A stretch of DNA of 64,000 nucleotides from Pelobates cultripes (Eukaryota > Chordata > Amphibia > Anura > Pelobatidae), in NCBI GenBank assembly GCA_933207985.1, contig OW240916.1, positions 293,087,207-293,151,206 on the forward strand, read 5' to 3'. The position numbers and the translations under genes were made by a program. The notes under the pieces were generated by a model, which searched no databases, was not told the origin of the DNA, and saw only the letters and a program-made list of their open reading frames with translations. This document shows, one piece after another, positions 42,546-55,056 of the stretch (position 1 is its first letter; each line of letters starts with the position of its first letter).

Positions 42546-44045
42546 CTTGTACTGGGACTGGGGTAAAGTGACCCAAAAAGTAAGGTTAGGGGAGAAAAGT
42601 AGGTTGCTAGAATAGGCTTTGTTTTTTTTTTTGTTTCGTCTTGGATGACAGTTGCAGGAGAGGAAGCAAGGTGCGGAGGGAGGAAAGCTATTAACAGTTT
42701 AATTGATATCCTTCCTGAAAAAGTGAGTTTTCGATTATTTTTTTGAAGGCATGGAAACTGGATGAGAATCTAAAGAAACACATATCTTTCTTTTCTATGG
42801 AAAAGTCCTAATGCTCTTTTTTCACATACTTTTCAACACATCCCGTTCTATCCCAGTTTGTATTCCCTCTCTATAGCAGTATTTATTTTGTATCTCCTCC
42901 AATATATTTATATACACGCTTTTTTTTTTTTTTTAACCTTTTCTCAATCTTTTCATCACCTACCTTTCTTCTAATCTGTGTTTTGTCCTTTAACCACTGG
43001 GTTTCCTCAACTCCTGGACCCTGTGTCTCCTTCTGTTTGTTGTTTTTTTTTTATCTTCTACTCTCTATCATTTAGTCAGATTTAATCTTGCCTAACTTCA
43101 ACTCATCAATTCTATCATCTGCCAACCAGCTTCCCTTCCTACCTCTACATCCCAATTATTTGTCTACACACACATCCAAAGCTCTCCTCAGTATCTATTG
43201 TTCTAATGTCATTTCCACCTCTCTGACATAATTCTACTGGACTTAACATTTAAATTGGAACATTGGTGGCCCCACTTGAATGCTAATTTAGTGTAACACT
43301 GATCTGTGTTTGTACACTAATTAGAAAATACAAATTCTTAGCCTTAGTTATTTTTATATAGTGTCATCATATGTTGCATAGCTCTATGAGAAATACATAA
43401 TATATAGAAGCAATTGTGACAAAACCAATTAAACATGCAAGTACAATAGGTGACAATTGCAATCCTCAACAAACATGCAGTCTAAGGGAATGGGGTATAA
43501 TTATAAATAAAGATAATGTTACCAGAAGGATGGATTGCAGAGATGCTAACCTTTGCAATATTGAAATAAATGCATATAGTACAGAAGCAGTGGAGTAAGA
43601 AGGTGACATAGGTTAAACCCACAATTAGTAAAGAGGTTGGGCAGATGAAACTGGGTGTATTTTAGTAGGATGAGAAACTAAATGCTTAAGTGATTAGCTT
43701 TTTTTTTGTAAATGTGTAGTGATTCCTGAAGGACTGAAGATTAGGAGAACCTGTTACATGTGAATGTGAGAATGGCAGATAGGAAAAGGTCTACTGTTAA
43801 CAGATCAGATGCCTGGGATGATTACCAGACCCACGATTAACATTCTGCAAAATTAATGATTTTCTGTAGAACAATAACTCTAGAACCCAGAGTAACCTTT
43901 TTGTCCACTGTGTGATTACGTGTAAAACCAGAGGGGGATGCTGTCGTAATCTGAGGGTTGAGTGCAACAAAATTACTATGGTTCCAAAACATTTCCGATG
44001 CCTGTAAACCTTCAAGAGAAGTTTTTCCAGTACGGTTTATGGATA
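42546..44045. other. AT-rich intergenic DNA, no gene seen
   Basis: Pyrimidine-rich stretch with T runs at 42920-42935 and 43040-43052; no gene or repeat boundary recognised. Confidence 0.5.
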
Positions 44046-44185
44046 TTATTATTAAGCGCCAACAAATTCCGTAGCACTGTACAATAGGCTGACTAATAGA
44101 CATGTATTTGCAACAACATGAGTTTGTCGTACAGGTACAGAGGTTGTTGAGGGTCCTCCTTAAACGAGCTTACATGCTAAAGGGT
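44046..44185 (+). repeat. SINE-like interspersed repeat, copy 3
   Basis: TATTATTATTAAGCGCCAACAAATTCCGTAGCACTGTACAATAGG, ACATGTATTTGCAACAACATGAG and GTTGAGGGTCCTCC...GAGCTTACATGCTAAAGGG. Confidence 0.7.
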
Positions 44186-45078
44186 GAAACAAGTGTGAAT
44201 AGCAAGTAAACAGACCCCCAATTTGTTGCTACTTGACACATAGGTTTACTATTACTACTTTTTATGTCAGTTTGGAAGCGGTAAATGATATATATGTGAG
44301 TAAAGTTACCTATTGGAGATATTACAATGACAAATCATTTGACGGGAAGGGGTTAATAATCCACTCCAAAAAACTAATTATGAGAGTACTTTTTGCTAGA
44401 GTTTGAGCCTTTAGTCCTTAGAAAATCTGTACGAAGATAAAGCTTTTTACATGCAAGCTGGGCTCAGGAGGTTGCACTAAAGGACACTTAACTTAAAAGG
44501 CCTGCGTCACTAGACCCAAGAGATAAAGGACACGTTTACTATGGCAACATACTAGCCGCTCTTTCTCCTTTCATGTGCATATCATTCAGAATAAATTATA
44601 TCACCCACCATCAACCGGCTGGAAATCAGAATGGGCTTCTCATGTCTTCCCACTGCTTTCCAGAAACCAAACTATCAGACAAGTCTACCATAACTCCTGT
44701 CCTTGAAACCTCAGTACATTCTGGAAGCTGGCTGCTAAATCTCTAAACATTTGCATATAAGAATGGAGAACTATATTAAGAGTAATCTTTCTCAGGCATC
44801 CGAAATCCTGGTATGAATAATAAATTGAACTGTGTGATTGGAAGCTTCTATAAAGGCATACCTCAAAGGCATACCTTAAACACCATTTAAGGGTTTCTGG
44901 GTGTCTCATTGGAACCTCTGATTGATGCACAAGACTTAAAAGGGACACTCCAAGCACCCTAACCACCAAAACATTTTGTCTAATCTATGGTGCTAGAAAT
45001 TTATCAGTTCCGTCAACTCTACTGCAACGATCAGCCAAACATGCACACCTTTGTTATTGAGGGGACCTATTCTTCCTA
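44186..45078. other. Unassigned DNA with a TTAA-type MITE start at its end
   Basis: TTAAAAGGGACACTCCAAGCACC at 44936 resembles the terminus of another TTAA MITE subfamily whose opposite end is seen at 47133-47155. The element is cut off by the hAT insertion at 45079. Confidence 0.4.
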
Positions 45079-45353
45079 CAGGGCTGCCATCAGGGGGTAC
45101 AGGCCATATGGCTGTAAGGGTTGGGCCCGAGCCCAATATTTCTTATATATATACATATAACATCAAAAAATAGGCTTGCTTGCACTCCACTTACTGGTGT
45201 CTCTGCCCAGTGCTTATCGGTATAGTATAACAAATTGCGTAGAGATAGCACTCCCAGGACTCCAAAGGTGTAAAAATAAAATGTAACTACATAAAATGTA
45301 AAAATTTTACTTTTACACCTTTGGAGTCCTGGGAGTGCTATCTCTATGTAATT

Positions 45354-45389
<36 letters not shown>

Positions 45390-45571
45390 TTTATATAGTT
45401 AATACATTGCTAAACTAATATACACACACCAGTCAAGCCAAAAGACTAGCTTTTCCCATGGAAATCTCACTTTAACAGTGCTCTCACTACTGCAAGGGAC
45501 GTAGGGGCAGGTTCCCAGCGGCACAGGCCTTGAGCTATGTAAGGTGCCCCAAAAGTTCTGATGGCAGCCCC
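45079..45571. mobile_element. hAT-type non-autonomous element with 8-bp target duplication
   Basis: CAGGGCTGCCATCAG at 45079 and the inverted right end CGGGGCTGCCATCAG at 45571 are TIRs. The flanks TCTTCCTA (45071-45078) and GCTTCCTA (45572-45579) agree at seven of eight bases. Inside are a long foldback hairpin (45231-45355) and a TA microsatellite (45359-45384). Confidence 0.75.
45231..45355. repeat. Foldback hairpin H1
   Basis: The 52-base arms 45231-45282 and 45304-45355 pair with three mismatches around a 21-base loop. The right arm contains TCCTGGGAGTGCTATCTC, a motif with counterparts in H2 and H3. Confidence 0.9.
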
Positions 45572-45579
45572 GGCTTCCT

Positions 45580-46089
45580 AAAACTGGACTTAACCCCTTA
45601 AGGACCAAACTTCTGGAATAAAAGGGAATCACGACATGTCACACATGTCATTAAATATTTTTGTGCGCCTATAATATCTAATGCGCGTGTGCCGAACCGC
45701 CGTCATGAAGTACCATGCCCACATGTTTGTCCAGTAACATTGGACCCCAAGGACTTGGACTGTGGACTCAGGGTGGTCCAATCGACTTGTTGCAGGCCCA
45801 TCGTGGGTCTGGTCACAGGTATCTCTATGGGGGGAAATATGTGATGATTTGTTTGACGCAGGCCACAAGCTCACGGCGCCATTTTTGTGACTGTTTTCCA
45901 TGTGTCTAGATGTCGCTTTGTTATGTGCTTGTATTCTACATAGAGCAGTGTGTGTGTCGGTATATGCAGCTGTGGGTCAACAAAGTGTGTGTGTGTGTGT
46001 GTGTGTGGGGGGGGGGGTTCAGCAGCTTTATAGACTGTAAGTATAGTTAGGTGTGAAATGTATTCCGTGTTTTAATCAAAGTAAATGCT
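45580..46089. other. Unassigned stretch with short repeats
   Basis: TTAACCCCTTAAGGACC at 45590 with ACATGTCACACATGTCAT is a fragment of another TTAA-type repeat. A GT run followed by a G run is at 45986-46017. Confidence 0.4.
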
Positions 46090-46521
46090 GCACTGTGAGT
46101 GACCACCTGCTGTGGGAGCCAGCAAGTCTATCTACAAATCAAAGGACCTCTCTAAGAGGAACTCAGGTTGTAAGCTCTGTCCTTCTATACAATCAATTAA
46201 AAAATTAACCCCTTTTTGGAATGTTAAAATTTGTGTGTGGGGGTTTGGAACTATTGTGGATTTCTCTGTACATAAGAGGGGACCTAATTGCCTCTCAGGC
46301 ACAGAGGTCATGGGAGGAGTCATGGGAGGAGTCATGGGGTTGGGTTGGAGACCCCTTTGCATGGGGCCTGTGCATAAAAGCCATGTGAAACCAAATAAAC
46401 ATCTGTTCATTCCTGTTGTAACCTTCATCAAGTCTCGACTGATGTTTGGATAACCAAGAGCTTTAATCAATGCTTCACTTGGGACGGATATACTCAGTCG
46501 GAGTGTAGGGGATCCGTTACA
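46090..46521 (+). repeat. Solo LTR, family X copy 2
   Basis: TGCATAAAAGCCATGTG (TATA box, ~46370), AAATAAAC (polyadenylation signal, ~46393), CTGTTGTAACCTTCATCAAG and CTGATGTTTGGATAA parallel the minus-strand LTR at 34140-34938. It ends GATCCGTTACA at 46521. The 5' border is uncertain. Confidence 0.5.
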
Positions 46522-48074
46522 GCGAACTAATACATATCAAGACTTCATCACCATCTCCAAGATACGGGAATCTGCTGTGTTATGGGCAGATGTTGAGCTG
46601 GACTGGTTCTATGCTTGTGGAAACTGGGGTTCCAGTGCAGCAGTGTGTCTTCTAACGCTGAAGATTGTGTATTTAACAATTTGTATTGTTCTTCCACAAG
46701 TATTTGTTGAAGGCCGGCAAGGTTTAAAGAGAATTCCTTACGACAGAGTACTAAAAGGAACATTTCCATCCCCAACAGCTTAAGCTCATTTAAACCCTCC
46801 AGACACCCTATCTTCTACAAAGCGCTGCAGTGGTTATGGTGCCAGGAGCCTTATGGTGACGCACAATCTAGGTTACTAATAGTTGGGCTTCTTACCTGGG
46901 GTCCGCCAGTCATTTTTGAGAGCTGGAAGGTACAGAATTTAGCTCATGCTCTAAGCCAATGAGCTGGCCCTGCATGACAGGACATTGCTAACAAGAGCTC
47001 ATGGAAATTCTTAGCAGGAGCTTCTGGGTCTCACTGACGCCAGGCAAGAAGTCAAACCGTTAGCTACAGGCCTGACTGCCTACCTCGGAAAGACATTAGA
47101 GCACCCCGGCACCATAACCACTGTAATGCTTATGGTGCTTGGAGTGTTCCTTTACATTGCTATGGGGCAGGAGTGTCACTGAGCCCCAAAGATTGGGGCT
47201 ATAGTACCCAGTGTTTCTGCCCCTTGCTTCCTTCCTCCTTGCAGTGCAGTACTAAGGTTCCGTCAACTTGGTAGTCACCGAGATAGAAGTAAATCTTCTG
47301 AGCTAATTACTTTGTGTCTGTATCCCATGTGACTGCTAGATGATGTCAAGAAAGTACCCAGGAATGTTCTGACATTGGTTTTCAAGCATGTTGTTACTTA
47401 GTCATATACTATCTTTTCTATTCAGACTACACGAGAGCTTGTGGCTGATATGTAGCTATAATTCTGACTCATAAACTTCAGTATATAAGTTGTCCAGCAC
47501 GCTACTGTCAAAGTGTTTGTATATGAGAGACAGACTTTCTACAGACTTGCTCCAATGGGAGAACCTAGTAAGGCTGCTTACAGTACATGACAATGCTGGG
47601 ATATCACTCAAGAGTGACATTTGTTGCTGTCATTAACAAACCTTGGGCCAACATGACTGGGATCAAACCACTAATAAGGACTTTAGACCAGCAAATCCCT
47701 GGGCTGTAAAAATAAATAAAACTAAAACAGAATTATTTTTTGTTCAAACCATTTTCAATATCTATTTCAACAACAGCAGCGAGAAGACAATCATTTCACT
47801 TCTGGGAAGCAGAAAATGAAAGTGACAGTCCCAGCAGCTGGTCCAATAATTAATTTGGACAGAATTCTGTTGCTGAATGCAATGCCCAGGGGGCTGTGGA
47901 TATTAAAACGGGCGGTAATAATAGAAAGCATGTGCCATTTGATGCCAACTTCACAGTACATCTGTAGTGGAAATTAGAAATCTTCTACAAACAGAGTGAA
48001 TTGCTATTTGGCAGAGTATGGCAGAGGCCAAATAGACCCAGCAACACTAGCATTAAATATGAATTACATATGTC
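46522..48074. other. Unassigned DNA with a decayed TTAA MITE
   Basis: A 68-codon frame at 46577-46783 directly follows the LTR and could be an internal remnant; not recognised. 46790-47155 ends ATGGTGCTTGGAGTGTTCCTTTA, a TTAA MITE end. The rest is featureless. Confidence 0.4.
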
Positions 48075-49135
48075 TGGAACGTAATTGGATATTTAGATAT
48101 AATCTAAATATAATTTATTTATAAAATATTTTACCAGGATGGATACATTGAGATTTCTTTCATTTTCAAGTATGTCCTGGGTCCACAAAACATTGCATTG
48201 GTACAATAGAATACAATATTACAAAAATACAACAAACAAACAAAATATATATATATAGATATATATATACACACACACACATATATAAATGTAATACATA
48301 ACAGGTAATAAATATATTCAACCACGACAGGTGCATTCTGTGCTGAGGTATATTGCCATAGATTTTAGATCGAATGAAGATTTGACTGTGTCCCTGAGGT
48401 TATTCCATAATTGAGGTGCTCTGTAGGAAAATGAGGATCGAGCCACTTTATTTTTGTATTGTGGTATGCTAAATTTTGTGCTAGTACTGGATCGGAGGAT
48501 ATAGGAGGTGGGAACAGCCGGGAAGAGCATCCTACTCAGGTAGAGTGGGAGCTTCCCAGAAATGCTCTTATGCACAAGGCTGGAAAGATGAAGAGTGCGT
48601 CAGGATTCCAGCGACAGCTAATTTAGCTCTTTTAACATGTTACAGTGGTGGGTAAAATAATTACATTCTAGTACAAAGTGGCAGAATGAATTATATAACG
48701 TGTTAAGTTTATTAAGGTGGGTTTGCAGTGCGGGTGCATACACTATATCCCCATAATCAATGACTGGCATTAGCATTTGTTGCACTATCTGTTTCCTTAC
48801 TGTAGGACTGAGGCAGGATTTGTTTCTGTACAGGGCACCTAGTTTTGGGTAAAGTTTTGAAGAGATTTTTTCAATGTGAAGGCCAAAGGATAGATTGGGG
48901 TCTAGCAACATACCTAGATATTTAAAAGAGCAGACTGCTGTCAGTGTGTTATTTGAATTTGTTCTGATACACAGTTGTTGATGCTGTAGTTTACGTAATT
49001 TAGGTACAGTTCCAAAGATCATTGTAACAGTTTTGTCAATGTTTAGGAAGAGTTTGTTATCCGCTATCCACTTTTCTACCTCTGTGAATTGGTTTTGGAG
49101 CACAGCCTCAAGCTGCGGTAGATTGGGTTTACTAG
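48075..49135 (-). pseudogene. Rex1/CR1-like LINE 3' end (RT thumb, C-terminus and 3' UTR)
   Basis: The minus frame 49103-48618 reads EKWIADNKLFLNIDKT, MIFGT, FKYLGMLLDPNLSFGLHIEKI and PVIDYGDIVY, the post-catalytic RT region of Jockey/CR1-group LINEs. After two in-frame stops the same frame (48575-48318) continues with FSIPQYKNKVARSSFSYRAPQLWNNL, a typical C-terminus. The 3' UTR contains a TA/GT microsatellite (48245-48290) and ends TCCTGGTAAAATATTTTATAAAT near 48115. The element is 5'-truncated, as is usual for LINEs. Confidence 0.75.
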
Positions 49136-49701
49136 TGTATGCATGTAACCTTATCAGATATCAATAATAACCTCTCTTATTCATTTGGCTTCAGTGTTAC
49201 ACTATTGTAATTACAGAATTCTCATTAAATGTTTACATAGAGGGGTTACAATGGAACAAGTGCTCTGCAGAGAATGATAACAGTAGGTCATAACTATACG
49301 ACTCATGTGTGTTTGTGTGTGTCCCTCTTTTCTGTCCTAATGTCCCTATTTTGTAGGAGCCCCCCATTGTCAGTGTATCTGAGTGCATAACAGAGCTCCA
49401 CAGCAAAAATACTTAGAGTAATGTGTCTTTAAACTATCTTTAAATGTGTATATACACACACAGTTTGTCTAAATAATATACTTTGTTCTTGTTCTAAATT
49501 ATATTTTAATTGCATACATTTTTATTAGTAAGTTATCTAAAATTGCTCAGATGAGTCCCGCCCCTGGCCATACACCCCTGCTCACCCCTCCAAAAGGGAA
49601 GTGCCCCTCTCTGTCCGTTTGACATGTTGGGTGGTATTAAGTGAACAACCCTGCTGAACTGGAAAAAAAACACCCATAAGAATATATAAAATGTAATCAA
49701 A
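49136..49701. other. AT-rich stretch, no gene seen
   Basis: No coding frame or repeat terminus recognised. Confidence 0.5.
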
Positions 49702-50031
49702 ATGAAAAGAAAAGAAAGAAACCGCACCCAAGGAATATAAATAAGGTGATATACGTACACAAATATGTATGAATGATATACACTTGGGCCCTCAAGAGAA
49801 ACAAAAATAATAATGATAGTGCAGTACAGTATGTACAAAACAATGAGTGATGTGTGATCGGTGGTGTTTACACTCACATTTGCTTGAGCTATATCAGAGC
49901 TCAGCTGAGTGTAATCTCCACAGATCACACGTTTATCTTGAGGTCTAAAGTGTATATCATTCATATATATTTGTGTACGTTTATCACCTTATTTATATTC
50001 CTTGGGCGCGGTTTCTTTCTTTTCTTTTCAT
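49702..50031. repeat. Foldback hairpin H3
   Basis: Arms 49702-49785 and 49948-50031 (84 bases) pair with a few mismatches around 162 bases. The inner part has a further short pair CCTCAAGA/TCTTGAGG. The right arm contains TCCTTGGGCGCGGTTTCTTTC, aligning with the H1 and H2 motif. Confidence 0.85.
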
Positions 50032-50384
50032 GTTTTACCACTCACAAGGTTGGGAATCCTTGTATTAGTTATTGCAGCCCGCTTTTATATTGTATTAGTT
50101 TTTAGTGAGCGTCTATTACATATCTTTTGCTGTAATCAGAACATACCTAACCCTGACAGAAATATAAACATACTTATCTGAACAGGAATCAGAGCAATTT
50201 TACCTGTAGCATCTAAACAGAAACCTAAACACTTGCATTTGTATATATGGAAATCAGAATTTGCCACACATGCATATAATATCGAAATATCGAATAGTAA
50301 CACTTTTACCTGTTCCTGTAATTTCAGACCACAAATCTGAACACTCATTCCATCATTTTTAAATGTAAATGAAAACAGTATATA
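50032..50384. other. AT-rich stretch, no gene seen
   Basis: No recognisable feature. Confidence 0.5.
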
Positions 50385-50931
50385 TACAGTATCTCACAAA
50401 AGTAAGTACACACCTCACATTTTTGTAAATATTTTATTATATCTTTTCATGTGACAACACTGAAGAAATGGCCCTTTGCTACAATGTAAAGTAGTAAGTG
50501 TACAGCCTGTATAACAGTGTAAATTTGCTGTCCCCTCAATGTTGGCAACAAAAGTGAGTACACCCCAAGTGGAAATGTCCAAATTGTGCCCATTTACCCA
50601 TTTTCTCTCCCCTGTGTCATGTGACTCGTTAGTGTTACAATGTCTCTTTTGTGAATGGGGAGCAGGTGTGTTAAATTTGGTTTTATCGCTCTCACACTCT
50701 CTCATCTGGTGAACTCCATGCCCATGAGGGTTAAGGCAGTGCTGGAAAATAATGGTGGCCACGCAAAATATTGACACTTTGGGCCCAATTTGGACATTTC
50801 CACTTAAGGGTGTACTCACTTTTGTTGTCAACGATTTAGACACTAATGGCTGTGTGTTGAGTTATTTTGAGGGGACAGCAAATGTACACTGTTATACAGG
50901 CTGTACACTTACTACTTTACATTGTAGCTGA
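50385..50931. mobile_element. Tc1-type MITE with ~210-bp inverted repeats, right end truncated
   Basis: The left end CAGTATCTCACAAAAGTAAGT is a Tc1-like TIR. The stretch CTACAATGTAAAGTAGTAAG...GTGGAAATGTCCAAATTGGG-like (50480-50590) recurs inverted at 50765-50931. The outer ~85 bases of the right TIR are missing. Only a remnant of transposase DNA lies between. Confidence 0.7.
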
Positions 50932-51640
50932 GATGGAGGCCAACAAATCTCCTATGCTTACAAGCTGCAAGCGTGTCCTCGTAGTTTTATTTTGCTTTTG
51001 GCCTGTTGCCTTATACTTATATTATTTAAATTGACCTCAAATTGAGATATCTATGCTATTTATAGTAGTAATGTTATTGCTGTGAAATGCAGGGACCTAT
51101 GTTTGCGTATTATACCATGTTAGCTGTATCCATCGGCTTTATAGCACTTCTGGTATCTCATGTTAAATTGACCTTGTGTAGTAATACCCAGCTCTATAGT
51201 TATCTCTGTAACATTTACCCTGACTTTATCCCAAGTTAATAGAGATGTGTTTTTGCGGCTTGTTTTTCTCTTACTGTTTTTAAGCGCAGAGCTCATCCTG
51301 TTTATATTTAACCTCCCATATATGTCCGGAGGGCCTTGTTAACCTATAGGCTACAACCTGTGTGCCTAACCCGCACACCTACGCTTTCCTTTAGCCATGC
51401 ACCAAGGCTCCATTTTATTATGCGACTAATAACTGTGTAAAACACCAGCCTTGCACATATTTGCATAAGCCTGATGTTATTTCTTTCTTATTATTTAAAA
51501 AAAATGTGCTGTTCTCCTGATGATATGCAATTGTTGTCTTATATCTTACATTGCACTTTCTACCGCTGTTGTGTTGTGGCTGGGCAAGTTCTACTATGTA
51601 CATCAAAAACAAAGAATTATAAAAAATAAATAAAAATAAA
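50932..51640 (+). mobile_element. 3' end of a retroposon (second copy of the 20-22 kb family)
   Basis: Ends ACATCAAAAACAAAGAATTATAAAAAATAAATAAAAA at 51600-51640, parallel to the tail at 21855-21888. Only the terminal ~25 bases plus tail are clearly shared by eye; the upstream is non-coding. Confidence 0.35.
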
Positions 51641-52780
51641 TTTAAATCTGGATTGCAAAACTGAGGCTAAACTAGCTATGCTGCTACTATAGTCAAATTA
51701 GATTTATTCCCCCAGGTCAGCTACATCATTAGCTACAGTTTTGCAATTTAAAAAAAAAAAATTGCTACCATCTTGAGTTTAGTGAGTAAACTCTATCATG
51801 TGATTGCTTTCCACTGTTTTAGGGAGAATTATGGGGTGTAAAGAGATATAAGGTTCGGCACTTCTGTTATATAAGGAAGCCAAAAATTGGGACTGACAGG
51901 GCCAGTGAAATGGAGTCTTTTTTTTTTTTTTTTTAAATACCTTGTTTAATCTAGTTTGTTCAGCTCTCTGTTTTAATTAATTTAATTGCAGGATAAAATG
52001 AATTCTGTGTATTCTGTTGCAGTTGACGGAATTCTCGTTATTGCTGGGGAGACAAATTCTACTTCTAAGGCATGACAAACATTCACGGAAATGCCTAGAG
52101 AATAAACTGACAGTTTGACAGGTAGATTAGATTGCACAAATATGCAATGAATACCATACACAGACATGATGACATACGCCAGGGTTAAAGTAATAGCCAC
52201 AAGAAGAGAATTTAGATGTTATATACTAACTATACAATTAAAACTACAGATTACCCGTAGCTCTTTATTTGTGAATCAATGCAGCCTAAATTCTACTTAC
52301 TAAAGGCAGGTATTTCTCCTGATATTGACAAAAACAACTCCCATTAACATGATCCACTCTTTAAAGGACTTCAGATGAGTTATTTTTTTGCTATTTTAAT
52401 TACAGTTAACTTATTTTTATAAATCCCACCACCTCTAGGGTCTGTAGTCACACATTTTTTAGAATAAATCTATACTCATAACATTTTGTCTATCATATCA
52501 TTTATCATATGTTAAAAATCATTACATATTAAGAAATAGTACATTCTAAAGGTGACGTGAATTATTGGATTGTTGGTTGTTTTTTTTTTTAGTTTTCCTC
52601 ACATTTATGTTTTCCCTAATTATCATTTGAAACTTAAAGATTTTGGTAATGAGAGATTTATTGGTTTCATGCTTAGCCTGTCCATTTGAGTGGCATTTTT
52701 ATAGAAGGGAGGGAATGCCAAGTTCTGTTAGGTTACTTAGTAAAACCATCTGTTTCCATTGGTGTATTCTGTTTTTTTGC
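51641..52780. other. AT-rich stretch, no gene seen
   Basis: Homopolymer A and T runs at 51749-51760 and 51918-51934; no gene. Confidence 0.5.
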
Positions 52781-54290
52781 AGCCCTAGGCATGACAAAAC
52801 ACAGGCCCCCCATCCCCACCCCCCTTCCAAATTTCTCTTCCTAACAGACGCACGCCCTCACTGATGCATACACTGACATACACTCACAGATACACAGTAA
52901 TTGTCACACACACTGTTTAACCAACACACACTTTCACTGAAACATACACATTCACAGACATACACACTCACTCATTCACAGTTACACACACACTCACATT
53001 CACAGACAGACACACATATACACTACCTGACAGGCACATACACACTCACTGACAAGACACACATGCATACTCACTGACAGACGCACACTCACTCAGTGTC
53101 ACACACACACACACTGGGACACACATATGCTCACTGACAGATACACATACACACACACTCACTGACAGGCATATATACACTCAGTGTCAGACACACACAT
53201 TCACTGACAGACACACACTCTCAGTGACAGATACGGATACACACACTGACACACGCATACACACACTGACAAACACATATACACTCTCAATGACAAACAC
53301 ACAAACTCACACTCACTGACAAACACATACACTCTCAGTGACAGACACATACACTCTTTGACAGACACACACACTCACTAACAGTCACACACACTCACGA
53401 AGACACACTCATTAATAGGCACACACACACTCTGTCTAACACTCTAACAGACACACACACTCTCACTAACAGACACACACACACTCTCACTAACATACAC
53501 ACACACTCTTACTAATAGACACACACTCTCACTGACACACACACGCTCTCACTAACAGACACACACTCTCACTAACATACACACACACTCTTACTAACAG
53601 ACACACACACTCTCACTGACACACACTACCCTCACTAACAGACACACACACTTTCACTAATAGACACACACTAACACTCACTAACAGACACACATTCTCA
53701 CTAACATACACACACACTCTTACTAATAGACACATACGCTCACTGACACACACTACCTCTCACTAACAGACACACACGCTCTCACTAACAGACACACACT
53801 CTCACTAACATACACACACACTCTTACTAACAGACACACACACTCTCACTGACACACACTACCCTCACTAACAGACACACACACTTTCACTAATAGACAC
53901 ACACTAACACTCACTAACAGACACACATTCGCACTAACAGACACTCACACTCTAAGAGACACACACTCTCACTGACACACACTAACACTCACTAACAGAC
54001 ACACACAAACACTCACTAACAGACAAACACACTCTCACTAACAGACACACACACACACACACACACACTCTATCAGGCACACACTCTGATACACACACTC
54101 TTACTAACAGACACACACTAACACACACAATTTTTTTTTTGCTTACATTTTGGTGAATTTTTCCCTGCGGTCCAGTAGGGCTGCTGCTGGCTGGGCTAGC
54201 AGATGGTCGGGGAGACAGGCGCACAGTTCAGGCGGGCGATGTGGGAGCTCTGATCCTCCTGCTCAGCTCCCTCCCGCAATTCGGCACTTC
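52781..54290. repeat. 1.3-kb CA-type array with internal 233-bp duplication
   Basis: The left flank CAGCCCTAGGCATGAC..CCCCCATCCCCACC leads into CACTCTCACTAACAGACACAC variants (52855-54129). T11 and TCCCTGCGGTCCAGTAGGGCTGCTG follow, a degraded form of the flank at 24275 and 32650. About 157 bases starting at 53541 are repeated at 53774 with few or no changes. Confidence 0.8.
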
Positions 54291-54655
54291 GGTTCGGTAC
54301 TTCTGAAATTCGGGAGTTCGGCAATTCCCTAACCCTACTCCTACTACTAGGGTTAGGGGTAGGCTTAAGGGTAGGGCTAGAGGAAGGTTGGGGTAAGGGT
54401 TTGGGGTAGGGTTAAGGCTAGGGTTAGGAGTAGGGTTAGGGTTAGATTCCTGTCATCATTCCCTTCATTTTCCGTCCCTCTCCTGTTTTGCCACTTTTCA
54501 GAAATCCGAAGCACTTCGGCACTTCCGAAATTCGACACTTCGGCAATTCGGTTCTGCAATTTGGCACTTCGGACATTTGGAAGCATCTGAATGTCCGAAT
54601 TGCCGAAATTCGTCCAAAATTTAAATTTGGACCAAAACGAATTGCACATGTCTAG
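54275..54655. mobile_element. TTCGG-repeat transposon with telomere-like core
   Basis: AATTCGGCACTTCGG motifs on the left (54276-54330) and ACTTCGGCACTTCC..AATTCGG motifs on the right (54508-54615) frame a degenerate TTAGGG array (54340-54446). The right terminus TTGCACATGTCTA (54643-54655) is the inverse of that at 19144. Confidence 0.6.
54336..54446 (+). repeat. Degenerate interstitial telomere-like repeat
   Basis: TAGGGTTAGGGGTAGGC, GGGTTAAGGCTAGGGTTAGG and TAGGGTTAGGGTTAG show variants of the vertebrate TTAGGG repeat, head to tail. It is inside a transposon, not at a chromosome end. Confidence 0.8.
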
Positions 54656-55056
54656 TAATCAGTCTGGAAGCTCAGTTTGTGATTGACACATTTTTGAAAG
54701 CAGGGCAGGTCCCATGAGCATATTTTAAGGTGTTATTGTATCAATCTGCCCTGAATGCAATTATTATTTTTTTGTCCCTCTGTAATTATTTCCCCCCCCC
54801 CAAAATGTATTTTTGTGTGTTTCTATCTTTGTGAGTTTGTCTTTGCTGCTCACTTTCCATTTGTGTTGATTTTAATGTTCTGTTGACTTTTAATGCGTTT
54901 GGTGTGGTATAATTCAACCCATTTGTTGTTCGTTTCTTGCCCTGTCTTCTTTCGGTTTTTGGATTTTTTTTGGTCTTGTTATCCGTTTCTGTCTCCCCAA
55001 CTTTAAATTTGGGATTTCTTTTGGACTGCTTCTATACATTTGTGGGTAATCTGTTC
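54656..55056. other. T-rich stretch, no gene seen
   Basis: No recognisable gene or repeat terminus. Confidence 0.5.

Noticed and set aside
53100..54129. CRISPR-like appearance of regular short repeats
   Set aside because: Units are CA-type microsatellite variants without unique spacers, in vertebrate DNA.
54336..54446. Chromosome end or telomere
   Set aside because: Degenerate, short and flanked by transposon arms and ordinary sequence on both sides.
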